From Streptomyces sp. NBC_00376 (GTDB lineage: Bacteria > Actinomycetota > Actinomycetes > Streptomycetales > Streptomycetaceae), in NCBI RefSeq assembly GCF_036077095.1, contig NZ_CP107960.1, positions 5,518,001 to 5,582,000 on the forward strand: a stretch of 64,000 bases of DNA. Direction: 5' to 3'. Position 1 is the first letter of the stretch, and every line of letters begins with the position of its first letter. This document shows, one piece after another, positions 7,934 through 17,648 of the stretch. The position numbers and the translations under genes are program-made. The notes under the pieces were generated by a model. It made no database searches and had not been told where the DNA came from. It worked only from the letters and a program-made list of their open reading frames with translations.

Positions 7934-8794
7934 TTGAAGCTGCTTCGTGTGGGTACGGCAGGCGCTGAACGACCGGCGCTGCTGGACGGGGACGGAACCC
8001 TGCGCGACCTGTCGGGAATCGTCACCGACATCGACAGTGCCCTGCTCGCCGACGAGTCGGCGCTCGCCCGGGTACGGGCCGCCGCGGCCGCGCCCGGCGA
8101 GCTGCCCGAGCTCGACGCCGAGGGGCTGCGGGTCGGGCCGCCGCTCGCCCGGATCGGCAAGATCGTGTGCATCGGGCTGAACTACCACGACCACGCCACC
8201 GAGACGGGCGCGGCGATACCCGCCGAGCCGATCCTGTTCTTCAAGGCGCCGGACACCGTCGTCGGGCCCGAGGACACGGTGCTGGTGCCGCGCGGCAGCG
8301 TGAAGACCGACTGGGAGGTCGAGCTCGCCGTCGTCATCGGGCGCACCGCCCGCTACCTGGAATCCGCCGAGGAGGGGCTCGCGCACGTCGCCGGGTACGC
8401 GACCTCGCACGACGTCTCCGAGCGCGAGTTCCAGATCGAGCGCGGAGGCACCTGGGACAAGGGCAAGAACTGCGAGACGTTCAACCCGCTGGGGCCCTGG
8501 CTGGTGACGGCGGACGAGGTCGCCGACCCGCAGGCGCTGCCGCTGAAGCTCTGGGTCAACGGCGAGCTGAAGCAGGACGGCACCACGGCCGACCAGATCT
8601 TCCCGGTGGGCGAGGTGGTCCGGTACCTGAGCCACTTCATGACGCTCTACCCGGGCGACGTGATCAACACCGGGACGCCGGCCGGGGTCGCCCTCGGCCA
8701 GCCGGAGCCCAAGCCGTATCTGCGGGCGGGTGACGTCGTGGAGCTGGAGATCACCGGGCTGGGACGGCAGCGGCAGGAGCTCAAGGACGCGTAA
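7934..8794 (+). CDS. Fumarylacetoacetate hydrolase (FAH) family protein
   Basis: A 286-residue soluble enzyme. The N-terminal 60 residues form the small accessory domain; the catalytic domain begins at KIVCIGLNYHDHATETG. Metal ligands are visible in DWEVELAVVIG (E-x-E) and in the Asp of TSHDVSEREFQ. The family cleaves or isomerises C-C bonds of 2-oxo acids; this sequence type is commonly annotated as a 2-hydroxyhepta-2,4-diene-1,7-dioate isomerase or an acylpyruvate/2,4-diketo-3-deoxy sugar acid hydrolase. The exact substrate cannot be read from the sequence. TTG 7934 is chosen as the start because GGGGAGATAG lies just before it and KLLRVG is the usual family start. The convergent neighbour is a sugar-type dehydrogenase. 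Confidence 0.88.
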   Translation: MKLLRVGTAGAERPALLDGDGTLRDLSGIVTDIDSALLADESALARVRAAAAAPGELPELDAEGLRVGPPLARIGKIVCIGLNYHDHATETGAAIPAEPILFFKAPDTVVGPEDTVLVPRGSVKTDWEVELAVVIGRTARYLESAEEGLAHVAGYATSHDVSEREFQIERGGTWDKGKNCETFNPLGPWLVTADEVADPQALPLKLWVNGELKQDGTTADQIFPVGEVVRYLSHFMTLYPGDVINTGTPAGVALGQPEPKPYLRAGDVVELEITGLGRQRQELKDA

Positions 8795-8803
8795 CGGGTG
8801 CGC

Positions 8804-8886
8804 GGGGGCGGGGCGGGGCCCGGTGCGCGGTGGGGTGTGGTGCGGTCGCGGGGCTGGACCGCCGGTGGCCGCGCCGCCCCGCCCCC
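8804..8886. terminator. Long-range GC inverted repeat between convergent genes
   Basis: GGGGGCGGGGCGG at 8804-8816 is perfectly complementary to 8874-8886, with a 57-nt loop. It lies between the convergent stops of the FAH and dehydrogenase genes and may terminate both. The repeats are low in complexity, so chance pairing is possible. Confidence 0.35.
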
Positions 8887-8925
8887 CCGCCACGTCCCGC
8901 CGCATCTTCCGTTGCGCGGCTGCCG

Positions 8926-10062
8926 TTACGAGAGGTTCACGGTGACGCCCTCGCTCGCCGAGCGGCGGGCCGCCTCCAGGACATCCAGGGCCGCCGCCGC
9001 CTGAAGGGCGGTCACCGGGTTCTCACCCTTCCGGCGCAGCGCCGCGGTGACCGCCGCGTAGTACGCGGGATAGTCGCCGGGCAGCGTGCGGACCGGGGTG
9101 CCGCCGCCCGTCAGCGGGGACTCGCCCGAGCCGATCCGGCCCCACAGTTCCTCGGGCTCCTCACCCCACGGCCGGTCCGACGCGGGACGCAGCCCCGCGC
9201 GCAGGTCGGCCTCCTGCGGGTCGAGGCCGTACTTCACATAGCCGGCACTCCGGCCGAGCACCCGGAAGCGCGGGCCGAGCTGGGCCGTCGTGGCACTGAC
9301 GTACAGATGCGAGCGCACCCCGTTCACATGGGTGATCGCGATGAACGTGTCGTCGTCGGCGGCGGCGCCCGGACGGCGTACGTCGGACTCCGCGTACACC
9401 AGCGCCGCCGGTCCGAACAGGGTGAGCGCCTGGTCGACGACATGGCTGCCCAGGTCGTACAGCAGCCCGCCGATCTCCTGCGGGTCGCCCGACTCGCGCC
9501 AGCCGCCCTTCGGCTGCGGGCGCCACCGCTCGAAGCGGGACTCGAAGCGCTGTACGTCGCCCAGCGCACCGTCCGCGAGCAGGCGGGCGAGAGTGCGGAA
9601 GTCGTTGTCCCAGCGGCGGTTCTGGAAGACCGAGAGCAGCAGCCCGCGCTCCTCGGCCAGAGCCGCGAGCCCCCGTGCCCCGTCCGCCGTACCGGCGACC
9701 GGCTTGTCCACGACGACCGGCAGACCGGCCTCCAGCGCGGCGGTCGCGATCGGGACATGGGTCTTGTTCGGCGAGGCGATCACGATCAGGTCGAGCGGGT
9801 CGGGGCCGTCCGCCCGCTTCCACAGCTCCTGCGGCGACGCGGCGAACCGTACCCCGGGGAACTCGGCGCGCGCCTGCGCCCGCCGTTCCTCGTTCGAGGT
9901 GACGATCGTGTCGAGGACGAGACCGTCGGTCGCGGCGATCAGCGGGGCGTGGAAGACGGAACCCGCCAGACCGTAGCCGACGAGCCCTACCCGCAGCGGG
10001 GTCTCGGACGGTCCGGGCGTCTCGTGAGTCGCGTTGCCGGTCGTGCCAGTCATGCCAGTCAT
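8926..10062 (-). CDS. Gfo/Idh/MocA-family NAD(P)-dependent oxidoreductase
   Basis: A soluble 378-residue dehydrogenase. It has an N-terminal Rossmann domain with GLVGYGLAGSVFHAPL, the ASPNKTHVPIA strand and VVDKPVAG (the family's xKP motif), and a C-terminal alpha/beta domain with DLGSHVVDQAL, which holds the catalytic His. The family oxidises sugars, inositols or sugar-like compounds; this branch resembles YdgJ/YvaA-like members. The substrate is unknown. ATG 10062 is taken as the start, with GTG 10071 and ATG 10053 as close alternatives. It is divergent from a ROK-family repressor 56 bp away, with a palindrome between them, so it is probably repressed by that regulator. Confidence 0.87.
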   Translation of the reverse strand: MTGMTGTTGNATHETPGPSETPLRVGLVGYGLAGSVFHAPLIAATDGLVLDTIVTSNEERRAQARAEFPGVRFAASPQELWKRADGPDPLDLIVIASPNKTHVPIATAALEAGLPVVVDKPVAGTADGARGLAALAEERGLLLSVFQNRRWDNDFRTLARLLADGALGDVQRFESRFERWRPQPKGGWRESGDPQEIGGLLYDLGSHVVDQALTLFGPAALVYAESDVRRPGAAADDDTFIAITHVNGVRSHLYVSATTAQLGPRFRVLGRSAGYVKYGLDPQEADLRAGLRPASDRPWGEEPEELWGRIGSGESPLTGGGTPVRTLPGDYPAYYAAVTAALRRKGENPVTALQAAAALDVLEAARRSASEGVTVNLS

Positions 10063-10075
10063 GTCCGCCACTTAA

Positions 10076-10088
10076 GCAACGCTGTTGC
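10076..10088. promoter_or_regulatory. Palindrome GCAAC-N3-GTTGC in divergent promoter, putative ROK operator
   Basis: GCAAC (10076-10080) and GTTGC (10084-10088) form a perfect inverted repeat within the 56-bp gap between the divergent oxidoreductase and ROK genes. A site here would cover both promoters. Binding by the adjacent ROK protein is inferred from position. Confidence 0.5.
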
Positions 10089-10118
10089 CATAGTGCAAGC
10101 GACAGCGACAATGGTGCC

Positions 10119-11228
10119 GTGAACAGGAGCAACAGCGGCGCGAACCTGCCGACGCTGCGCAGCCACAACGCGGCGCTGGTGCTGGATCTGCTGCGGGCGG
10201 CGGGCGAGCGCGGCATCAGCAGGCTAGAACTCGCCGAGCGCACGGGGCTCACGCCACAGGCCGTCAGCAAGATCACCGCCCGGCTGCGGGCCGAGGGCCT
10301 GGCGGCCGGGGCCGGTCAACGGGCCTCCACCGGCGGCAAGCCGCGCACCGTGCTGCGGCTGGTGCCGGACGCCGGGTACGCGGTCGGCCTGCACCTGGAC
10401 CGCGACGAGCTGACGGTGGTGCTCGTCGACCTGTCCGGCGCGGTCGCCGCGAGCCGCACCGCCCCGCTGGACCTCGGCGCCCCGGCGGACGAGGTGCTCG
10501 CGGCGGCGGCGGACGCGGTGACCGCGGTACGGGGCGGGGGCCAGGGGCCGGGGGAGCGGCAGGTGCTCGGGGTCGGCGTCGCGGTGCCGGGCCCGCTCGA
10601 CCATCGGGGCGGGGTGCTGCACCGCGTCACGGGGTTCCCGCAGTGGGACGGCTATCCGTTGCGGGACGCGCTCGCGGTACGGACCGGGCTGCCCGTCGTC
10701 GTCGACAAGGACACCAACGCCGCCGCCCTCGGGCTCGCCCTGCGGGCGGCGGGCGACGGCGGCGACTTCGCGTACCTGCACCTCGGGACCGGGCTCGGCG
10801 CCGGGCTGGTCCTCGGCGGGGCGCTGCATCGCGGGGCCCGGACCGCGGCCGGTGAGTTCGGGCACCAGACCGTCCAGCTGGACGGGCCGGTCTGCGGCTG
10901 CGGGGGACGCGGCTGCATCGAGGCGCTCTGTCTCGCCGCGGTCGCCCGGGGGGATGCCGCGGAGGCCGCCCGGGTGTTGGGGACCGGCGCCGCCAACCTC
11001 ATCGGGCTGCTCGACATCGACCGGGTGGTGCTCGGCGGCCGTACGGTGGCCGCCGATCCCGACGCCTACGTACGGGGCGTCCGGGCCGTGATCGACGAGC
11101 GCGCCGGGCTGGGCGGCATCGACGCCCCGGTGCCGGTCACCGCCGCCGGAGGGGGCGACCGGCCGGTCGCGGAAGGGGCCGCCCAGCTGATCCTGGCCCC
11201 GCTCTTCGGGCGGGCCGGCGGCGCGTGA
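10119..11228 (+). CDS. ROK-family transcriptional regulator (NagC/XylR type)
   Basis: A 369-residue repressor. The N-terminal winged helix-turn-helix (about residues 20-75) contains ISRLELAERTGLTPQAVSKI. The ROK sugar-binding domain follows, with the glycine-rich LGTGLGAGLVLGGALHRG, the GEFGH motif and the zinc-binding cluster CGCGGRGCIE. Such proteins respond to a sugar or phosphosugar. It starts at GTG 10119 and is divergent from the Gfo/Idh/MocA gene, which it probably controls through the palindrome at 10076. The spacing suggests a very short untranslated leader. Confidence 0.9.
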   Translation: MNRSNSGANLPTLRSHNAALVLDLLRAAGERGISRLELAERTGLTPQAVSKITARLRAEGLAAGAGQRASTGGKPRTVLRLVPDAGYAVGLHLDRDELTVVLVDLSGAVAASRTAPLDLGAPADEVLAAAADAVTAVRGGGQGPGERQVLGVGVAVPGPLDHRGGVLHRVTGFPQWDGYPLRDALAVRTGLPVVVDKDTNAAALGLALRAAGDGGDFAYLHLGTGLGAGLVLGGALHRGARTAAGEFGHQTVQLDGPVCGCGGRGCIEALCLAAVARGDAAEAARVLGTGAANLIGLLDIDRVVLGGRTVAADPDAYVRGVRAVIDERAGLGGIDAPVPVTAAGGGDRPVAEGAAQLILAPLFGRAGGA

Positions 11229-11457
11229 GCGGGGCCTGAGCGGGGCCTTAGCGGGCGCGGAGGCGCGGGGCGGGGCGGAACGAGAGCGGGGAGGCTGGGC
11301 CGACCGGGCGGAATCCGGGGGCCGACCGGGCGGCCCCTCGGCATGTCGGAGCAAGCCGTCTCGCGCGTGCGTGGCAGCGTCGCGGCCCAGAACCGGTGAA
11401 CTCCGGCGCACGGGGTGAGCCGACCGTTTCGCGAGCAGCGAAGGATGATCCCCCCAG

Positions 11458-12684
11458 ATGTCCCCCACCCCGCCCCCGGCCGGACCGCCTTCCAGGGCCG
11501 CCGCACCGGCCGGCTCGACACCGGGCCGCGTACCGGGTTCGACGCCCGGCCGCGGCACCGACTCCATCCCCGCCGCCGGCTCCATGTCCGTCCCCGCCAC
11601 CAGTCCCACGTCCATCCCCCTGGCCACCGCCGCGTCCATCCCGGTGTTCACCGCCCACGCGCGCCCTCCCTCGCCCTCACCCCCGCCGTCCCCCGGGCGG
11701 ACCCGGCACGGATTCGCGCTCGGGCTGGTCGCGGCGAGCGTCGTCCTCGGCGGCACATCCGTCGCACCCGCCTCCGCCGCTTCCTCGGCCACCCCGGTCT
11801 CGTCGCCCGACTCCACCACCGCCGACCAGCAGCCCGCCTGCGGTGACCCGGACGCGAAGGACTTCCCGATCAGCACCCGCATCCACGGGGGCCCGGACAC
11901 GTACGCGTCCGGCGGCGGCTACGGAACCTGGTTCCTGGACCTGACCAACACCACGACCGAGTCGTGCCGGGCCATCCACCCCGTGCTCGTCCTCACCGAC
12001 GAGGACCGCAGGCTGACCGCCGACCAGATCCAGCTGAAGTTCTCGGAGCAGGGCCGCCCCGGCACGGAGCACCGCGTCACCTGGGAGACCACCGACCAGG
12101 ACGAGCACATCGGCGTCTTCGGCGGCGAGGGCGGCGACTCCTTCGACGGCTTCACCGTCCCGGCGGGCCGCACCGTCACCGTCCAGGTCCGGATGGCGTT
12201 CACCTCCGACACCAGCCCCGGCCGGATGACCGCCAACGCCGCCATCGTCCAGCGCCAGCGTGCGGCGAGCGGAACGGCCGGCAAGGCGGGCAAGGACGAC
12301 GGGGCCTGGGTCGGCGAGTCCGAGGACTACCCCTTCACCGTCGTCGTCGACGAGAGCGACGGCGAAGAGACCTCCGATACCGCTGATACCGCCGATACCG
12401 ATGAGATGGCCGGGACCACCGAGACCGGTGAGACAGCCGAGACCGGTGATGCGCCCGAGACCAGCGAGACGGCCGGGACCGGTGAGGTCGGCGGTACCGG
12501 AGACGCCCCGCGCGAGCCCCAGCCGGTCGGACCCGGCCGGACCCCGGAACAGAGCGGCCGCCCGGAGCTGGCCGCGACCGGCTCGGGCAGCGTCGCCGCG
12601 GCCGGTATCACCGTCACCGGGCTCCTGATCGGCGGCGGGGCGATGGTGATCAGGGCCCGGCGATCGCGCCGCGCGAACCCCTGA
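11458..12684 (+). CDS. Cell-wall-anchored surface protein with LAATG sortase signal
   Basis: A 408-residue predicted surface protein. After a Pro/Ser/Thr-rich N-terminal extension there is a late signal peptide (basic RTRHG, then a hydrophobic stretch ending near APASAAS, about residues 80-103). A soluble domain of about 170 residues follows, which I do not recognise, then a Glu/Thr/Gly stalk of degenerate ETxET repeats (about 300-360). The C-terminus has ELAATGSG, a hydrophobic helix and the basic tail RARRSRRANP, a complete cell-wall sorting signal of the LAxTG type used by class E sortases. The class E sortase at 3811 is a candidate enzyme. The start at ATG 11458 places the signal peptide unusually far in; ATG 11584 is an in-frame alternative that shortens the leader by 42 residues. 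Confidence 0.8.
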   Translation: MSPTPPPAGPPSRAAAPAGSTPGRVPGSTPGRGTDSIPAAGSMSVPATSPTSIPLATAASIPVFTAHARPPSPSPPPSPGRTRHGFALGLVAASVVLGGTSVAPASAASSATPVSSPDSTTADQQPACGDPDAKDFPISTRIHGGPDTYASGGGYGTWFLDLTNTTTESCRAIHPVLVLTDEDRRLTADQIQLKFSEQGRPGTEHRVTWETTDQDEHIGVFGGEGGDSFDGFTVPAGRTVTVQVRMAFTSDTSPGRMTANAAIVQRQRAASGTAGKAGKDDGAWVGESEDYPFTVVVDESDGEETSDTADTADTDEMAGTTETGETAETGDAPETSETAGTGEVGGTGDAPREPQPVGPGRTPEQSGRPELAATGSGSVAAAGITVTGLLIGGGAMVIRARRSRRANP

Positions 12685-12797
12685 ACCCAGGGCCCGCGCC
12701 CCCACGCCCCGAACCCAAGCCCTGGGCCACCCCCCGAACCGCCCTTCCCACGCCCGGACGTTCACCGTTGTTCATGTCCGTCTGCCACCATCGGGCC

Positions 12798-13568
12798 GTG
12801 GACTACCCGCACGACCAGGCACCTGGCGCACCCATCCGTTCCGGCATCCCGGAGCACGGCCGTATTCCCAAGTACTACGCGGTCAAGGCCCATGTCTCCG
12901 TCCTCATAGAGGAGTTGGGCGAGGGCGGCATGCTGCCCACCGAACGCGATCTGGCCGAACGCTACGAGGTCTCGCGCGAGACGGTGCGCCAGGCGCTGCG
13001 GGAACTCCTGCTGGAAGGGCGACTCGCCCGCCAGGGGCGCGGCACCGTCGTCGCGGGCCCCAAGCTGGAGCAGCCGCTCTCGCTGGCGAGTTACACCGAA
13101 GGCGTACGCCGCCAGGGCCGCACGCCGGGCCGTCACCTCATCGGGCTCGATCGGTTCCCCTGCCCCGAGGCGCTCGCCGTCGACATCGGGGTGGAGCGCG
13201 GCGAGCCGGTCTGGCACCTGGAGCGGGTGCTGCTCGCCGACGACGACCGGGTCGGGCTGGAGAGCACGTACGTCTCCGTCGCCCGCGTACCGGATCTGGA
13301 CACCGGGTTCGACCCCGACTCGTCCTTCTACGCCTACCTCCGCGACCGGCTAGGCATCCCCTTCGGCGATGCCGACGAGCGGATCGAGACGGTGCTCGCG
13401 ACACCGCGCGAGGCGCTGCTCATCGGTACGCCGCCCGCACTGCCCATGCTGCTGATCCACCGGATCTCGCGCGACACCGCCGGGAAGCCGCTGGAGCGCG
13501 TAAGGACCCTCTACCGCGGCGACCGCTTCTCCTTCACCGCGCACCTGGGCCCGCAGGACGGCCGCTGA
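12798..13568 (+). CDS. GntR-family regulator, HutC subfamily, of the phosphonate locus
   Basis: A 256-residue repressor. The N-terminal winged helix contains MLPTERDLAERYEVSRETV and ends in GRLARQGRGTVV; the C-terminal UTRA effector domain runs from about residue 100 to the end and includes VWHLERVLLADDDRV. GTG 12798 is the likely start. It precedes, on the same strand, the FAD oxidoreductase, HAD enzyme and ABC importer of the phosphonate-type locus. HutC-type regulators such as DasR bind GGTCTAGACC-like palindromes. The word TAACGGGTCTAG with following CC occurs before the first gene of the locus and again before its last gene, so these are probably its operators. The effector is likely the imported phosphonate or a breakdown product; this is inference. 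Confidence 0.88.
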   Translation: MDYPHDQAPGAPIRSGIPEHGRIPKYYAVKAHVSVLIEELGEGGMLPTERDLAERYEVSRETVRQALRELLLEGRLARQGRGTVVAGPKLEQPLSLASYTEGVRRQGRTPGRHLIGLDRFPCPEALAVDIGVERGEPVWHLERVLLADDDRVGLESTYVSVARVPDLDTGFDPDSSFYAYLRDRLGIPFGDADERIETVLATPREALLIGTPPALPMLLIHRISRDTAGKPLERVRTLYRGDRFSFTAHLGPQDGR

Positions 13569-13634
13569 ACAACCTCCGCACACACGACCGACCGCGACAG
13601 CTCCGCGAATCGACTCACATCGATAACGGGAACG

Positions 13635-13649
13635 TAACGGGTCTAGGCC
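13635..13649 (+). promoter_or_regulatory. Putative GntR operator, copy 1 (TAACGGGTCTAGGCC)
   Basis: TAACGGGTCTAG at 13635-13646, followed by GCC, lies 77 nt before the FAD oxidoreductase start. The same 12 bases recur at 19620-19631 before the phosphodiesterase-like gene and I noticed no third copy. The core GGTCTAGGCC resembles the half-symmetric GGTCTAGACC sites of HutC-type GntR proteins. The adjacent regulator at 12798 is the natural candidate. Confidence 0.6.
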
Positions 13650-13725
13650 AAGCTTGGGGCCCAGTTCACCGTCCCGTTGCCGTACGGATCCGTGCGGGCC
13701 ACCCGCCCCGAGGAGCGTAGCCGTC

Positions 13726-14850
13726 GTGAGAGTCATCGTCGTAGGAGCCGGCGTGGTGGGAACCATGCACGCCTGGCACGCAGTGAACCGCGGCCACGAG
13801 GTCGTACAGATCGAGCGCGAGAGCGAGGCGCGCGGGGCATCGCTCCGCAATTTCGGACAGATATGGGTCAGCGGCCGGGCCGGCGGCGAGGAGCTGGAGA
13901 CCGCGCTGCGCGCCCGTGAGCTCTGGGAGGGCATCGGGGCACAGGTCCCGGAACTCGGCTTCCGGGCCTGCGGCTCGCTCACCCCGCTCCGCACCGAGCT
14001 GGAGACCGCCGTCGCCGAGGCGGCCGTCGCCCGGCCCGACGCGGCGGCCCGCGGCTACAAGCTGCTCACGGCCGGCGAGGCCCGGGCGATCAACCCCGCG
14101 CTGCGCGGGGACTTCACCGCCGCCCTGTGGTGCGAGCGGGATGCCGCGGTCGAGCCGCGCACCGCACAACTCGCGCTGAAGCGGGAGCTGTCGAGGTCCG
14201 GCCGGTACACCTTCCTCGGCGGCCGCGAGGTCCGCGAGGTGGTGGGCACCGCCTCCGTCCGCGACGACCACGGCGACGTGCACACCGGCGACGCGGTGAT
14301 CCTGGCCACCGGCGCCTGGCTCGGCGGCCTCGTCCGCGAGCTGGCCGGCCCCGATCTGCCGGTCCGCCGCGTCCGCCTCCAGATGATGCAGACCGACCCG
14401 CTGGGCGAGCCGCTCACCACCTCCGTCGCCGACGCGGACAGCTTCCGCTACTACCCGGCCTACCGGAGCGGGGCGCTGGACACCCTCAACGCCGAGCAGG
14501 CGCAGGCGCCCACCGCGGCGGCGCACCGGATGCAGCTGCTGATGGTGCAGCGCCGGGACGGCGGACTGACCATCGGCGACACCCACGAGTACGAGCACCC
14601 CTTCTCCTTCGACACCGTCGAGGAGCCGTACGAGCACCTCACCGGGGTCGTCGAGTCCTTCCTCGGCCGCCCGCTGCCGAGGATCCGCCACCGCTGGGCC
14701 GGGGTCTACGCCCAGTGCACCGACACCAGCCGGGTCGTCCACCGCCAGCAGGTGCGGGACGGCGTCTGGCTGGTCACCGGGCCGGGCGGCCGGGGCATGA
14801 CCTGCTCGCCCGCCATCGCCGAAACGACCGCCGACGAACTGGGCTGGTGA
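13726..14850 (+). CDS. FAD-dependent oxidoreductase of phosphonate locus (TIGR03364-like)
   Basis: A 374-residue DAO-type flavoprotein. The N-terminus has the dinucleotide motif VVGAGVVGTMHAWHAVNRG followed by an acidic IERE, and the C-terminus ends with GPGGRGMTCSPAIAE, where FAD is held. Members of this branch are encoded beside phosphonatase-like hydrolases and oxidise aminophosphonates; related flavoproteins in phosphonate loci oxidise aminoethylphosphonate or its N-methyl forms to the aldehyde. The aldehyde product would be the natural substrate of the next enzyme. It starts at GTG 13726 behind AGGAG, and its stop overlaps the GTG of the HAD gene (GTGA), indicating translational coupling. 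The precise substrate is inferred. Confidence 0.82.
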   Translation: MRVIVVGAGVVGTMHAWHAVNRGHEVVQIERESEARGASLRNFGQIWVSGRAGGEELETALRARELWEGIGAQVPELGFRACGSLTPLRTELETAVAEAAVARPDAAARGYKLLTAGEARAINPALRGDFTAALWCERDAAVEPRTAQLALKRELSRSGRYTFLGGREVREVVGTASVRDDHGDVHTGDAVILATGAWLGGLVRELAGPDLPVRRVRLQMMQTDPLGEPLTTSVADADSFRYYPAYRSGALDTLNAEQAQAPTAAAHRMQLLMVQRRDGGLTIGDTHEYEHPFSFDTVEEPYEHLTGVVESFLGRPLPRIRHRWAGVYAQCTDTSRVVHRQQVRDGVWLVTGPGGRGMTCSPAIAETTADELGW

Positions 14851-15613
14851 AGAAGTTGACCACGCAGAACCCCGAGAACCCCGAGAACCCCGCGAACCCC
14901 GCGAACCCCGCGAACCCCGCCAACTCCGGGGCCCCTTTCAACCTGATCGTTCTCGACATGGCCGGCACCACCGTCGCCGACGGCGGCCTCGTCGAGCAGG
15001 CGTTCTCCGCCGCCGCCGAACGCCTCGGCGTCGAGCCCGGCTCCGCCGACCACGCCGAGAAGCTCGACTACGTGCGCGCCACCATGGGCGAGTCCAAGAT
15101 CTCCGTCTTCCGGCACCTCTTCGGCGACGAGGACCGGGCCCAGCAGGCCAACACCGCCTTCGAGGAGGCGTACGGCGAACTCGTCGACGGCGGCCGCATC
15201 GCCCCGCTCCCCGGCGCCCGCGAGGCCATCGAACGGCTCAAGGACGAGGGTCGGACCGTGGTCCTGTCCACCGGATTCGCCCGCACCACCCAGGACGCGA
15301 TCCTGGCCGCGCTCGGCTGGCAGGACCTGGTCGACCTGACCCTCTGCCCGGCCGACGCGGGCGGGCGTGGCCGCCCCTACCCGGACATGGTCCTCGCCGC
15401 CTTCCTGCGCACCGGCGCCGTCGACGGCGTCCAGCAGGTCGTCGTCGTGGGCGACACCTCGTACGACATGCTCAGCGGGGTGCGCTCCGGGGCCGGGATC
15501 GTCGCCGGGGTGCTCACCGGAGCCCACGGCAAGGACCAACTGGCCCGCAACGGCGCCACGCATGTGCTCGGCTCGGTCGCCGAGCTCCCGGACCTGATCG
15601 CGCGGGCCGAGGC

Positions 15614-15617
<4 letters not shown>
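14847..15617 (+). CDS. Phosphonatase-like HAD hydrolase (PhnX-like)
   Basis: A 256-residue HAD-superfamily enzyme, probably cleaving the C-P bond of phosphonoacetaldehyde or a relative. Motif I is LDMAGTT (phosphonatase-type DxAGT), a Lys lies in MGESKISVF at the position of the Schiff-base lysine of PhnX, GRPYPDM follows, and motif IV is VGDTSYDMLSGVRSGA. The conserved Lys distinguishes it from plain phosphatases. The N-terminus carries an odd tail of six NPE/NPA tripeptides encoded by a 9-bp tandem repeat, before the first beta strand at about residue 31. The gene overlaps the upstream flavoprotein gene and the downstream ATPase gene by 4 nt each. Confidence 0.85.
14868..14921 (+). repeat. 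Six 9-bp tandem repeats inside the phosphonatase-like gene
   Basis: Six units of AACCCCG(A/C)(G/C) encode Asn-Pro-Glu twice and Asn-Pro-Ala four times. The repeat lies in the non-catalytic N-terminal tail; each unit is a multiple of three, so changes in copy number would keep the frame. Confidence 0.9.
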
Positions 15618-16706
<1,089 letters not shown>

Positions 16707-16714
<8 letters not shown>

Positions 16715-17648
16715 CACCGCACAGCCCGTCGCACCGGTCATCGGCGGCACGACGGCCCCCCGTCAGCGCACCGGCGGGAGCAAGCAGCCGGACCCGTCCG
16801 GCCCGCAGGCCCCGGCCCGCGAGGCCCGCCGCGTCCCCCGCTTCGTCTGGGCGTTGCCGCCCGTCGCCGTCCTCGCGCTCGTCTTCCTCTACCCGCTGGC
16901 CCTCGTCGTCCAGCAGTCCGTCAGCCCGGACGAGGGCGGCACCTCGATCGCCCCGTACGGCGAGGTGTTCGCCTCCGAATCGTTCCGCTCGGCGCTGACC
17001 ACCACCGTCTGGCTGGCGGTCGGCTCCACGGCCGGATGCCTGGTGCTGGGCTTCGTCCTGGCCATGATCATCGCGTTCGTGCCGTTCCCCGGCGGCAGGG
17101 CGGTCGCCAAGTTCATCGACGTCTTCCTCTCCTTCCCGTCGTTCCTGATCACGCTCGCCCTGCTGTTCGTCTACGGCAACGTCGGCATGGCCAACGGCGT
17201 CTGGACGGACCTCACCGGGGCGTCCAGTGGCCCCTTCGACTTCCTCACCACGCCGTGGGGCGTGCTGCTCGCCGAGATCACCTACTTCACGCCCTTCGTG
17301 ATGCGCCCGCTGCTCGCCGCGTTCTCGCAGCTCGACAGCGCGCAGCTGGAGGTGGCGTCCTCGCTGGGCGCGAAGCCGGCCCGGATCGTGCGGCAGGTGA
17401 TCCTCCCCGAGGCGCTCCCCGCGCTCGCCGCCGGCGGCAGCCTCGTCCTCGTGATGTGCCTCAACGAGTTCGGCATCGTGCTGTTCACCGGCGCGAAGGG
17501 CGTCACGACCCTGCCGATGCTCGTCTACAGCAAGGCGATCCTGGAGTCCGACTACCCGGCGGCCTGTGTCGTCGCCGTCGTCAACATCGCGATCTCCGTC
17601 GGCCTCTACAGCCTGTATCGGATGGTGAGCCGCCGTGTTGGTGCATAG
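16707..17648 (+). CDS. ABC importer permease (phosphonate locus), first subunit
   Basis: A 313-residue membrane protein with a disordered N-terminal tail of about 45 residues and six membrane helices. The EAA-type loop that contacts the ATPase is present around LEVASSLGAKPARIVRQVILPEALP. It overlaps the ATPase gene by 8 nt and the second permease gene by 14 nt. Fused-pathway importers for 2-aminoethylphosphonate have this order of ATPase, two permeases and binding protein. Confidence 0.88.

Noticed and set aside
14868..14921. Regularly spaced short repeats that might suggest a CRISPR array
   Set aside because: The units are 9 bp, contiguous and coding, with no spacers.
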